64,000 bases of DNA from Flavobacterium hibernum. Its GTDB lineage: Bacteria; Bacteroidota; Bacteroidia; Flavobacteriales; Flavobacteriaceae. The stretch lies in assembly GCF_000832125.1 (NCBI RefSeq), contig NZ_JPRK01000027.1, positions 1 to 64,000 of the forward strand, in the 5' to 3' direction. The notes beneath the pieces are model-generated. The model saw only the letters and a program-made list of their open reading frames with translations, was not told where the DNA came from and made no database searches. The position numbers and the translations under genes are program-made. Each line of letters starts with the position of its first letter. The stretch's first letter is position 1. Of this stretch, positions 15,475 to 23,933 are shown in pieces.

Positions 15475-17325
15475 TTACTCTACAGTAACTGATTTTGCTA
15501 AGTTACGTGGCTGATCAACATTACAACCTCTCATTACAGCAATGTAATAAGAAAGCAATTGCAATGGTATTGTGGTAATTAGCGGAGATAATGCATCTGA
15601 AGTTTCTGGAATTTCAATTACATAATCTGCCAATTCACGAACCTGAGTATCTCCTTTTGTAACAACAGCGATAATTTTACCACTTCTTGATTTAATTTCC
15701 TGAATGTTACTTACAATTTTATCATAATGCCCTTGTTTAGGTGCAATTACAATAACCGGCATGTGCTCATCGATTAAAGCAATAGGACCGTGTTTCATTT
15801 CGGCAGCAGGATAACCCTCTGCATGAATATAAGAGATCTCTTTTAATTTTAACGCTCCTTCTAGCGCTACCGGGAAATTATATCCACGACCTAAGTACAA
15901 ACAGTTTGGAGCATCTTTAAAAGCTGCCGCAATCTCTTTTGCTCTGTCATTTGTTTCTAACGCTTCAGCAACTTTACTTGGAATTAATTCTAATTCTTGC
16001 AAGTAAGCATGAAAATCAGGATTTGAAAGAGTTCCTTTTGCTTTTCCTAATCTTAACGCAATCATCGTTAAAACCGTAATTTGAGTTGTAAAAGCTTTAG
16101 TCGAAGCTACTCCAATTTCCGGTCCTGCGTGTGTATAAGCACCTGCATGACTTTCTCTTGAAATAGAAGAACCCACAACATTACAAACTCCAAAAACGAA
16201 TGCTCCGTTTTCTTTTGCCAATTTAATAGCCGCCATTGTATCTGCAGTTTCTCCAGATTGAGAAATAGCAATTACAACATCATCTTTATTGATGATTGGA
16301 TTTCTGTATCTAAACTCCGAAGCATATTCTACTTCAACAGGAATACGTGTAAATTCCTCAAAAATATATTCTGCAACTAATCCGGCATGCCATGAAGTAC
16401 CACAAGCAACAATTAAAATTCTTTTTGCATTTAAGAATTTTTCAAGGTTATCCTCAACACCTGCCATTTGAACAATTCCTTCATTTGCATGAAGTCTTCC
16501 TCTGTAAGTATCTTTAATAACACTTGGTTGCTCATAGATTTCTTTAAGCATGAAATGGTCGTAACCACCTTTTTCAATTTGCTCCAAATTCATTTGAAGT
16601 TCTTGAATATAAGGATCTACTAAAGAGTCGTCTTTTATCTTTCTAACTTTAAGTGGCTTGTGCAATCTAATATTTGCCATTTCACCATCTTCAAGATAAA
16701 TTGCATTAGAAGTGTATTCGATAAAAGGTGAAGCATCAGAAGCAATAAAATATTCTCCTTCTCCAACTCCAATTGCTAACGGACTTCCCAATCTTGCTGC
16801 AACAATTTCGTTTGGATTTTTTTTATCAAAAACTGCTATCGCATAAGCTCCTACAACTTGATTTAAAGCGACCTGAACTGCTTTACCAAGTTTTAATTTT
16901 TCATTTTTCTGAACTTCTTCAATAAGATTCACTAAAACCTCAGTATCTGTATCCGATTTAAAAGTATAACCTCTTTTGATTAATTCTTCTTTCAGTGGTG
17001 AATAGTTCTCAATGATTCCATTGTGAATAATAACTAAATCTCCGGAATTCGAAACATGTGGATGCGAGTTCACATCATTTGGCACACCATGAGTAGCCCA
17101 ACGTGTATGCCCAATTCCTATAGAACCGTTTGTGGTTAAATTATCTTTTGCTTTTGCTTCAAGATCCGAAACCTTACCTTTTGTTTTACAAAGTTTAACT
17201 CCAGATTCGTTGTCATACAACATAACACCTGCACTATCATAACCTCTGTATTCGAGTCGTTTTAATCCTTTAATAACAATAGGATAGGCCTCTCGATGAC
17301 CTATATACCCAACAATTCCACACAT
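15475..17325 (-). CDS. glmS: Glutamine--fructose-6-phosphate aminotransferase
   Basis: GlmS makes glucosamine-6-phosphate from fructose-6-phosphate and glutamine, the entry to UDP-GlcNAc, peptidoglycan and LPS. The 616-residue protein begins MCGIVGYIGHR, so Cys2 (after Met removal Cys1) is the glutaminase nucleophile; GHTRWATHG and the NHDG-like HNGIIENY are visible. Two SIS domains follow at about 290-430 and 460-600, with CGTSWHAG, SQSGETADT and the C-terminal KSVTVE. It lies 10 bases downstream of the DUF4270 gene, and that gene 21 bases after the glycogen-synthase-like gene, so the three form one operon. No glmS ribozyme was seen, as expected in this phylum. Confidence 0.98.
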   Translation of the reverse strand: MCGIVGYIGHREAYPIVIKGLKRLEYRGYDSAGVMLYDNESGVKLCKTKGKVSDLEAKAKDNLTTNGSIGIGHTRWATHGVPNDVNSHPHVSNSGDLVIIHNGIIENYSPLKEELIKRGYTFKSDTDTEVLVNLIEEVQKNEKLKLGKAVQVALNQVVGAYAIAVFDKKNPNEIVAARLGSPLAIGVGEGEYFIASDASPFIEYTSNAIYLEDGEMANIRLHKPLKVRKIKDDSLVDPYIQELQMNLEQIEKGGYDHFMLKEIYEQPSVIKDTYRGRLHANEGIVQMAGVEDNLEKFLNAKRILIVACGTSWHAGLVAEYIFEEFTRIPVEVEYASEFRYRNPIINKDDVVIAISQSGETADTMAAIKLAKENGAFVFGVCNVVGSSISRESHAGAYTHAGPEIGVASTKAFTTQITVLTMIALRLGKAKGTLSNPDFHAYLQELELIPSKVAEALETNDRAKEIAAAFKDAPNCLYLGRGYNFPVALEGALKLKEISYIHAEGYPAAEMKHGPIALIDEHMPVIVIAPKQGHYDKIVSNIQEIKSRSGKIIAVVTKGDTQVRELADYVIEIPETSDALSPLITTIPLQLLSYYIAVMRGCNVDQPRNLAKSVTVE

Positions 17326-17335
17326 ATATTATTTA

Positions 17336-19045
17336 TTAATTTGGTTTCGTGTAGTATACTTGCAGTTGTAGTCTTTTAGTATAATTTGCATCGCCAGAAG
17401 GAATATTACTTCCAAACAATACTGTCCCTAACGGACTCATTACTGAAGCTTTTGGCAGATCTGAAAAATATTCATTTGGTTTAGTAGGATCAATCAAAAT
17501 TCTGTTTTTTAATTTACCAGCGGTTATATCATTAATATTTCCAGTGACAACTAAACCTAATTTTACATTTTTTACCGCCTCATTTTTGATAATATTACGA
17601 AGATGGTTCGTTAATAAAATCTTGTAAGATTTACCTTTTTTAGTAGTAGCATCAATATTAATAATACCACTGTAAACAATTTTTTGCATTGTAACTCCAT
17701 TCACTACACCAGAAGTTCCATCTGAAAGGTAATCTACCAAAGGCAAACTATTATCCATGTCATAAAGATAAACTCGTTGTGGTTCGTGAGTTGCAGCCAT
17801 TTTCTCTGCATCAATAGAAAAAACTAGATTCGCTTCATTTGCCAACCAGTTTTTATATTTAACATTATGCCTAATTTCATCTAACTGATCAGAAACTCCA
17901 TTAGGTTCGTTCACTAAAACACCATTTGCATCATATCCAATCAAATCTGTTTTACCAAACAATTCAATAATAGCAAGAGAGCCCTGACCTCCTTTTAAGT
18001 AAAGTCTTTGATCTCCAGTCGTTTTATTCGGACTCGTTATTGCTGTATTATAAGTAGGATTTTTAACATCATTGTACAAGTTAGCTGCAGCTCCTGTTAA
18101 ATTAATAACAAGTGATTTCTCCTCCATTGTACCATCAGCATCTGTAGTTATAGCAGTCTTAGCTTTATATTTGATAGTTATTTTAGCATTAGCGCCGTTT
18201 TGTTTGAAAAAATCCAATAAAGCCAAATTACTCGGATTACTGCCTGATTTTTCAACTTTAAAATACAGTCCTCTAAAATATTCCTGAAAAAGACTAGGTG
18301 TAGAAAGTTTTACAGCTGGCGCCTTCAGAATTTTGTTTAAGAAAAAATTCTTATTCAAATTCAGACTCATTTGCGGAGCTGTTCTCGTTGTCGTTACCTT
18401 TCCTGCATCATCTGTAGTAGTTACTACAGTTTCTTTAGGATCAAAAAAGAATGCCTCATTTTGCGATACATCAGCATCATCATTTAGTGGTTTATTAGTC
18501 GCTGGGTCTATTAATTTGTTAGCAAAAAAATCAGGATCCTGATCAGAATAATACAATTGAGCGAATTGAGAACCGCCATCAAAATACGAAGAACGCATTT
18601 GAACTCCTGACTCGTAAACACTTAATTTAATCTTACCATTAGGATCTCCGTAAATAGAATCTAATACATAAGTATTACTTCCGTCTGTAGCAGTACTTTT
18701 TATATGATTAAAATAAGGAACAGTAAGCACTACACTTTCTATTTCTGGCGATTCACCAATAGTTGGCGCATTAGTCTCCAAAGCAACTTGAGAAACAAAA
18801 TTTGCACTACTGGTTCCAAAAACCGGATTATCAAAAATACCCAAACCATAAAGCGTCAACCCATTTGATTGAACTGGAGTAACTTCCTGGTTAAAAGCTA
18901 AAACATCATATTTTTCTAATTCTAAACCAAAATGATCATCACCGATCAAACCATCGCCAATCGCATTAAAATCTTTATCGCAAGAATATAAAAGAACAAC
19001 TGTTGCAACTACTAGAATTTTCTTAATAAAAGAAGTATTGTACAT
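17336..19045 (-). CDS. DUF4270 family lipoprotein
   Basis: A 569-residue lipoprotein of the Bacteroidota-specific DUF4270 family. The signal peptide ends in a lipobox LLYSC followed by Asp-Lys-Asp, and the mature N-terminus has the family pattern DFNAIGDGLIGDDHF. It is predicted to be beta-rich, with no catalytic motif that I can see. The conserved motif LGIFDNPVFGTSSANFVSQV is near residue 70. It is placed between a glycogen-synthase-like gene and glmS with very short gaps, an arrangement I believe is common in flavobacteria, which hints at a role in surface or cell-envelope carbohydrate. Function unknown. Confidence 0.88.
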   Translation of the reverse strand: MYNTSFIKKILVVATVVLLYSCDKDFNAIGDGLIGDDHFGLELEKYDVLAFNQEVTPVQSNGLTLYGLGIFDNPVFGTSSANFVSQVALETNAPTIGESPEIESVVLTVPYFNHIKSTATDGSNTYVLDSIYGDPNGKIKLSVYESGVQMRSSYFDGGSQFAQLYYSDQDPDFFANKLIDPATNKPLNDDADVSQNEAFFFDPKETVVTTTDDAGKVTTTRTAPQMSLNLNKNFFLNKILKAPAVKLSTPSLFQEYFRGLYFKVEKSGSNPSNLALLDFFKQNGANAKITIKYKAKTAITTDADGTMEEKSLVINLTGAAANLYNDVKNPTYNTAITSPNKTTGDQRLYLKGGQGSLAIIELFGKTDLIGYDANGVLVNEPNGVSDQLDEIRHNVKYKNWLANEANLVFSIDAEKMAATHEPQRVYLYDMDNSLPLVDYLSDGTSGVVNGVTMQKIVYSGIINIDATTKKGKSYKILLTNHLRNIIKNEAVKNVKLGLVVTGNINDITAGKLKNRILIDPTKPNEYFSDLPKASVMSPLGTVLFGSNIPSGDANYTKRLQLQVYYTKPN

Positions 19046-19066
19046 GTTTAATAATAAAGTTAAAAT

Positions 19067-19873
19067 TTAAAGTCCCATTGTTTTATAGAAATTTGTATAC
19101 GCTTCAGCGAATGCATCTTTCGTGGCGAAAGGTAAAAAAGGTTTTCCTGAAGATTCTATAAATTTTGTTAAACTTGGGGAGACATTTTCTGACGCAATAA
19201 TTACAGCATCAGAGTGCAAAATACTAGCTTTTAAGATATTCTCGTAATTTGGAGTTTCTAAATCAGCAACTGATTCATGTGGAACACCATCAAATTTAAC
19301 TTTATTGATCATTTCTAAATCTAAATTCTCATCAAAAGATTGCCCATAAACAGAGGTCACAATTTTAGTTTCAGAAAACAAAGCTTCGTTTTTGTAGTAA
19401 TGTTTCATATAAATTGGCAACATAGCAGCCAACCAACCATGAACGTGAATGATATCCGGAACCCAGTTTAATTTTTTCACCGTTTCTACAACTCCTTTTG
19501 CAAAAAATATTGCTCTTTCGTCATTATCAGGATACAAAACCCCCTCTTCGTCAGCAAAAGTTGCTTTACGCTTAAAGTATTCATCATTATCGATAAAATA
19601 TACTTGAATTCTCTCTTTCGGAATTGAAGCTACCTTAATAATCAATGGCATATCTAAATCATTCACTACCAAATTCATCCCTGAAAGTCGGATCACCTCG
19701 TGTAATTGATGTCTTCTTTCATTGATATTTCCATATCTTGGCATGAAAATTCTTATCTGACCTCCTTGATCGTTAATCATTTTTGGAACGTCATAAGACA
19801 TTAAAGAAACCTCATTTTCAGCCAAATAAGGCACGACTTCAGATGATACGTATAATATCCTCTTATCTTTCAT
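19067..19873 (-). CDS. Half-size glycogen/starch synthase-like protein
   Basis: A 268-residue protein that matches only the N-terminal (GT5 catalytic, acceptor-side) Rossmann domain of GlgA: RILYVSSEVVPYL at the start, INDQGGQIRIFMPRYGNI, YFIDNDEYF, DNDERAIFFAKGVVE and PDIIHVHGWLAAMLPIYMKH. The second Rossmann domain that holds most ADP-glucose contacts is absent. The glycine-rich KxGGL loop that normally follows the SEVxP motif is replaced by AENEVSLMSY (about 18-27). So it is unlikely to be a working glycogen synthase by itself. It heads an operon with DUF4270 and glmS, and is divergent from panC. It may be a regulatory or partner subunit; the clean reading frame and conserved context argue against a pseudogene. 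Confidence 0.82.
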   Translation of the reverse strand: MKDKRILYVSSEVVPYLAENEVSLMSYDVPKMINDQGGQIRIFMPRYGNINERRHQLHEVIRLSGMNLVVNDLDMPLIIKVASIPKERIQVYFIDNDEYFKRKATFADEEGVLYPDNDERAIFFAKGVVETVKKLNWVPDIIHVHGWLAAMLPIYMKHYYKNEALFSETKIVTSVYGQSFDENLDLEMINKVKFDGVPHESVADLETPNYENILKASILHSDAVIIASENVSPSLTKFIESSGKPFLPFATKDAFAEAYTNFYKTMGL

Positions 19874-19911
19874 AATAGTATTTTACTTAATTTTTGGTAA
19901 TAAAAACGTTG

Positions 19912-19919
19912 CAAAATTA
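19912..19919 (-). promoter_or_regulatory. -7 element of the glgA-like/DUF4270/glmS operon
   Basis: TAATTTTG on the minus strand fits TAnnTTTG and lies about 39 bases upstream of the start at 19873. No matching TTG is found at normal spacing. It is back to back with the panC element at 19951-19958, so the two promoters share a 109-base divergent region. Confidence 0.5.
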
Positions 19920-19920
19920 C

Positions 19921-19970
19921 AAAATTTTATGCAGTTTATAACTAATATATTATGTTTGCATAAAATTTTA
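19921..19970. promoter_or_regulatory. Symmetric site in the panC/glgA-like divergent region
   Basis: AAAATTTTATGCA (19921-19933) is repeated in inverted form as TGCATAAAATTTT (19958-19970), 24 bases apart. The arms flank the panC -7 element and adjoin the opposite -7 element. The arrangement fits an operator or a looping site controlling both directions; no regulator is known. Confidence 0.5.
19951..19958 (+). promoter_or_regulatory. -7 element of panC
   Basis: TATGTTTG fits TAnnTTTG and is followed by a 23-base gap to the panC ATG at 19982. A -33 TTG is not obvious. The surrounding divergent region is A/T-rich with an interrupted symmetry (AAAATTTTATGCA near 19921 and TGCATAAAATTTT near 19957) that could bind a shared regulator. 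Confidence 0.5.
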
Positions 19971-19981
19971 ATAATCCTGCC

Positions 19982-20830
19982 ATGCATATTTTCTACGGTA
20001 AAGTAGCTTTGATAGCCTATTTAAAAACTATCAAAACTGCGAATTCGACTATCGGATTTGTACCAACAATGGGCGCTTTACACCAAGGGCATTTGGCTTT
20101 AATGCAAAGATCACTTAAAGAAAACGACGACACAGTTGTAAGTATTTTCGTTAATCCGACCCAATTCAACAACCCTGAAGATCTTGATAAATACCCGCGA
20201 ACTCTTGAAGAAGACGTAAAAAAAATGCGAGGTTTAAGTGACAAAATGATTTTATATGCTCCTTCTGTCGATGATATTTATGAAGGACACACTATTTCGC
20301 AATCATTTGATTTTGATGGTTTAGAAAATCAGATGGAAGGAAAATTCAGACCAGGTCATTTTAACGGTGTTGGAACAATTGTAAAACGATTGTTTGAAAT
20401 TGTCACTCCAACAAATGCATATTTTGGAGAAAAAGACTTTCAACAACTACAAATCGTTAAAAAAATGGTCGAAAAGACCAATTTACCAGTAAATGTTGTG
20501 GGCTGTCCAATTTTTAGAGAAGACAACCAACTTGCCATGAGTTCTCGAAATGAGCGCTTAACTCCGGAAGAAAGAAAAGAAGCTGCAATAATTTACAAAG
20601 TTTTAACCGAAGCAAAAGAAATATTTAAAAACAATAGCCCGGAAGAAACCATAAAATTTGTCGAAAATGCTTTTAAAGATAACGAAAGGTTTGAACTCGA
20701 ATATTTTGTTATTGCAGACGAATCTACATTATTACCTATAGATCAAAAAAACGAAGACAAAAATTACCGCGCATTTATAGCAGTATTTGTTAATTCTATT
20801 AGGTTGATTGACACCATTTCATTAAATTAA
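19982..20830 (+). CDS. panC: Pantoate--beta-alanine ligase
   Basis: PanC joins pantoate and beta-alanine with ATP, giving pantothenate for coenzyme A. The 282-residue protein is of standard length. It shows the nucleotidyltransferase HIGH-like motif in PTMGALHQGHLAL (28-40), VSIFVNPTQFNNPEDLDKYPR, FRPGHFNGVGTIV, YFGEKDFQQL and the KMSKS-like AMSSRNERLT. The downstream gene panD makes its beta-alanine substrate, 14 bases later. Start: the ATG directly after the A/T-rich divergent promoter region; no Shine-Dalgarno. Confidence 0.97.
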   Translation: MHIFYGKVALIAYLKTIKTANSTIGFVPTMGALHQGHLALMQRSLKENDDTVVSIFVNPTQFNNPEDLDKYPRTLEEDVKKMRGLSDKMILYAPSVDDIYEGHTISQSFDFDGLENQMEGKFRPGHFNGVGTIVKRLFEIVTPTNAYFGEKDFQQLQIVKKMVEKTNLPVNVVGCPIFREDNQLAMSSRNERLTPEERKEAAIIYKVLTEAKEIFKNNSPEETIKFVENAFKDNERFELEYFVIADESTLLPIDQKNEDKNYRAFIAVFVNSIRLIDTISLN

Positions 20831-20840
20831 TTTACCTTTG
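20808..20840 (+). promoter_or_regulatory. Internal promoter for panD
   Basis: TTG (20808-20810) and TACCTTTG (20833-20840) are 22 bases apart and match TTG-N17-23-TAnnTTTG. The TTG is inside the panC coding end. The -7 box ends only 4 bases before the panD ATG, so transcripts from here would be leaderless or nearly so. Confidence 0.55.
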
Positions 20841-20844
20841 CAAC

Positions 20845-21195
20845 ATGCAAATTCAAGTTATAAAATCAAAAATTCATCGAGTAAAAGTAACTGGAGCTGA
20901 TTTAAATTATATTGGCAGTATTACTATCGACGAAACTTTACTGGAAGCCTCAAATATTATTGAAGGTGAGAAAGTATCTATTGTAAACATTAATAATGGC
21001 GAACGTTTTGAAACTTACGCTATAAAAGGAGAGAAAAATTCAGGAGACATAACACTGAATGGACCTGCTGCCAGAAAAGTTCAAAAAGACGACATCATCA
21101 TTATCATTTCATATGCAACTCTGGAATTTGAAGAAGCTAAAACCTTCAAACCATGGATCATTTTCCCAAATGAAAACGATAATTCGTTAACCTAA
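20845..21195 (+). CDS. panD: Aspartate 1-decarboxylase
   Basis: PanD decarboxylates aspartate to beta-alanine and is pyruvoyl-dependent. The 116-residue pro-enzyme carries the self-cleavage site Gly24-Ser25 in NYIGSITID, giving a small beta chain and a larger alpha chain with the pyruvoyl group. The GERFETYAI and GDITLNGPAARKVQKDD segments are standard. It follows panC by 14 bases on the same strand. It may also be read from its own promoter within the panC end. Confidence 0.97.
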   Translation: MQIQVIKSKIHRVKVTGADLNYIGSITIDETLLEASNIIEGEKVSIVNINNGERFETYAIKGEKNSGDITLNGPAARKVQKDDIIIIISYATLEFEEAKTFKPWIIFPNENDNSLT

Positions 21196-21397
21196 GTTTC
21201 TCATTTACATTATAACTTTCTTCTAGTTTGTCAAAATTATTTTTGCACAAACAAGCTTTCTTTTGTCCAAAAACAAAATAAATTTGACTGTAATATTTCG
21301 TTGCTTTTTTAAAATCCCACATCAACAAAAAAGCAAATAAAGTATTATATTGCTACACTATTAATATACTTTTTAATTCACTGAAATGCCCCAACTC

Positions 21398-22552
21398 ATG
21401 AAAAAAGTTTACCTACTACTTCTTTTAATTTCCATTTCCGCTTTTTCGCAAAAAACATTTGACAACATCAAATCTCAAAAACTTGGCGAAGAAAGAAGAA
21501 TAACTATTGGACTTCCTGAATCATACGAAGCCAATCCTGAAAAAAAATACCCCGTTTTATACTTACTCGATGGAGATTATTTATTTGATCCTTTCTCCGG
21601 AGCTTTAAGTTATGGTGCTTATTGGGGCGATTTGCCGGAAGTAATTATAATTGGAATTCATCAAAATAAAAATGACGAACGCGAAGACGATACAACTGTT
21701 GACCAAGGAACTGGACTTCCGTTTGAAAAAGGAGCCGATTTTTTTGAATTTATTGGTGCCGAATTAGTTCCGTATATCGAAAAAAAATACCGCACATCGC
21801 CTTTTAGAATTATTGCAGGTCATGATGTTACAGCAAGTTTTATTAATTTTTATTTATATAAAGAAAAGCCTCTTTTTAATGCCTACATTTCTTTCAGTCC
21901 TGAACTTGCTAATAAAATGGAAGTTAGAATTCCTGAAAAATTTGCCAAAGCAACAGAACCCTTATTTTACTATTTATCAGTTGCAGATGGCGATAATAAA
22001 AAGATTAAAGAACCAATAGAAAAGTTAGACAGCAATATTAAAATCGCAAATAATCCGTTAGTAAACTATAAATACGATTTATTTAAAGGCACAACACATT
22101 ACACTCAAGTCTTACACGCAATTCCAAGTGCTTTATATCAAATATTTGAAGTATATAAACCAATAAATTCTGCGGAATACAACAATAAAATTGCTGTTCT
22201 TGAAACAGGTTATGCAGATTATCTGGAAAACAAATACACTGCGATGTCTAAAGTTCTGGGAGTCCAGATTCCTGTAAGAATAAGTGATTTTAAAGTAATT
22301 GAAACACTTATCCTAAAAAAGAATGCGTACGACGAATTGGGTAAAATGGCGGAGATTGGAAATGTCAATTATCCAAAAGCTATGCTTGGAGAATATGAAT
22401 TAGGATTGATGTACGAAAAAATGGGAGATCCAAAGAGAGCTTCAAAAAAATATCAAAATGCATCTCAAATGGAACCAATTGGAGATCTTACCAAAGATTT
22501 AATGTATGAAAAAATGGACCAAATGAATGCACTTGCAAAAACCAGTAAATAA
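21398..22552 (+). CDS. Esterase-fold (alpha/beta hydrolase) protein without nucleophile Ser
   Basis: A 384-residue secreted or periplasmic protein (signal peptide MKKVYLLLLLISISAFSQ). An upstream in-frame ATG at 21386 is less likely. Residues 25-240 match the esterase-D/enterochelin-esterase fold: RRITIGLPESY, YPVLYLLDGDYLF and FRIIAGHDVTAS. The last is the nucleophile elbow, normally G-H-S-x-G; here Ser is Asp143 and the last Gly is Thr, so classical hydrolysis should not occur. A His is still present near the family position (GTTHYT). The C-terminal 100 residues look helical and TPR-like (YELGLMYEKMGDPKRASKKYQNA). The stop overlaps the radA start (TAATG), so the two are translationally coupled. 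Confidence 0.8.
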   Translation: MKKVYLLLLLISISAFSQKTFDNIKSQKLGEERRITIGLPESYEANPEKKYPVLYLLDGDYLFDPFSGALSYGAYWGDLPEVIIIGIHQNKNDEREDDTTVDQGTGLPFEKGADFFEFIGAELVPYIEKKYRTSPFRIIAGHDVTASFINFYLYKEKPLFNAYISFSPELANKMEVRIPEKFAKATEPLFYYLSVADGDNKKIKEPIEKLDSNIKIANNPLVNYKYDLFKGTTHYTQVLHAIPSALYQIFEVYKPINSAEYNNKIAVLETGYADYLENKYTAMSKVLGVQIPVRISDFKVIETLILKKNAYDELGKMAEIGNVNYPKAMLGEYELGLMYEKMGDPKRASKKYQNASQMEPIGDLTKDLMYEKMDQMNALAKTSK

Positions 22553-23913
22553 TGTCAAAAGTTAAAACTTCATTTTTTTGTCAGAACTGCGGAACTCAAT
22601 ATGCCAAATGGCAAGGGCAATGCAATGCGTGTAAAGAATGGAATACTATTGCTGAAGAAATTATTCAGAAGCAAGAAAAAGTAGCTTGGAAAAGCGAGCC
22701 AACTTCAAGTGGTAAAGCACCTCGTCCGTTAAAAATTAACGAAATTGATTCCGCTCTAGAAATCCGAATGGATACTACTGATGGCGAATTAAATCGTGTT
22801 TTAGGTGGCGGAATCGTTCCCGGATCTTTAACGCTTTTGGGCGGTGAACCGGGAATTGGAAAAAGTACACTTTTACTTCAAATATCATTAAAACTGCCTT
22901 ATAAAACTTTATATGTTTCTGGCGAAGAAAGCCAAAAACAAATAAAAATGCGTGCCGAAAGAATAACGCCAAATAGCGATAATTGCTATATTTTGACGGA
23001 GACTAAGACGCAAAACATCTTCAAACAAATTGAAGCCATTCAGCCTGAAATTGTCATTATCGACTCGATTCAGACTTTACATACTGATTATATAGAATCG
23101 ACAGCCGGAAGTATTTCTCAAATTAGAGAAACTACTGCCGAATTGATCAAATTTGCAAAAGAAACTAATATTCCGGTTATTTTAATTGGACATATTACGA
23201 AAGACGGAAACATCGCTGGTCCAAAAATCTTGGAACATATGGTCGATACCGTTTTGCAGTTTGAAGGCGACAGAAATCACGTTTACAGAATTTTACGTTC
23301 GCTAAAAAACCGTTTTGGTTCTACTGCCGAATTAGGAATTTATGAAATGCTGGGAAGCGGATTACGTGAAGTTAGCAATCCTTCAGAGATTTTAATCTCA
23401 CACAAAGACGAAGAAATGTCGGGAACTGCAATTGCCACAACCATGGAAGGAATGCGCCCACTGATGATCGAAATACAATCGCTTGTAAGCACAGCAGTTT
23501 ATGGAACACCACAACGCAGTACGACTGGTTACAACGCCAAAAGACTAAACATGATTTTGGCTGTTTTAGAAAAAAGAGCCGGATTTCGCTTAGGCGCAAA
23601 AGATGTCTTTTTGAATGTTACCGGCGGAATTTCCGTTGATGATCCTGCAATTGACTTGGCCGTTGTTGCTGCCATTTTATCCTCTAATGAAGACATTCCA
23701 GTGACAAAAGGTTTTTGTTTTGCTGGCGAAGTGGGACTTTCGGGTGAAATTCGCCCCGTAAATCGAGTTGACCAACGCATTCAGGAAGCCGAAAAACTAG
23801 GATTTACAACTATTTTTGTCTCTAAGTACAATAAAATTGCTCTAAAAAATACCGGAATCAAAATTGAGCTTGTTGCAAAAATTGAAGATGTTGCAGGTAT
23901 TCTTTTTGGATAA
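22552..23913 (+). CDS. radA: DNA repair protein RadA
   Basis: RadA is a RecA-like, DnaB-type branch-migration helicase that helps process recombination intermediates. The 453-residue protein has the N-terminal zinc finger C10-x2-C13...C24-x2-C27, a Walker A GGEPGIGKST (about 97-106), IVIIDSIQTLHTDYIES as Walker B, the RadA-specific LKNRFGST (KNRFG motif, about 253-260), and a C-terminal Lon-protease-like domain (about 290-450). It starts on the TAATG overlap with the esterase-like gene upstream. Confidence 0.97.
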   Translation: MSKVKTSFFCQNCGTQYAKWQGQCNACKEWNTIAEEIIQKQEKVAWKSEPTSSGKAPRPLKINEIDSALEIRMDTTDGELNRVLGGGIVPGSLTLLGGEPGIGKSTLLLQISLKLPYKTLYVSGEESQKQIKMRAERITPNSDNCYILTETKTQNIFKQIEAIQPEIVIIDSIQTLHTDYIESTAGSISQIRETTAELIKFAKETNIPVILIGHITKDGNIAGPKILEHMVDTVLQFEGDRNHVYRILRSLKNRFGSTAELGIYEMLGSGLREVSNPSEILISHKDEEMSGTAIATTMEGMRPLMIEIQSLVSTAVYGTPQRSTTGYNAKRLNMILAVLEKRAGFRLGAKDVFLNVTGGISVDDPAIDLAVVAAILSSNEDIPVTKGFCFAGEVGLSGEIRPVNRVDQRIQEAEKLGFTTIFVSKYNKIALKNTGIKIELVAKIEDVAGILFG

Positions 23914-23933
23914 TTTTGTTATAAATTTACTTT

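Noticed and set aside
15475..15580. glmS ribozyme upstream or near glmS
   Set aside because: glmS ribozymes are found in Gram-positives; the region upstream of glmS is a 10-base gap to DUF4270, so there is no space for one.
19067..19873. glgA pseudogene (truncated by mutation)
   Set aside because: The frame is clean, ends at a normal stop, has a close downstream operon partner and shows no remains of the second domain in the 21-base gap.
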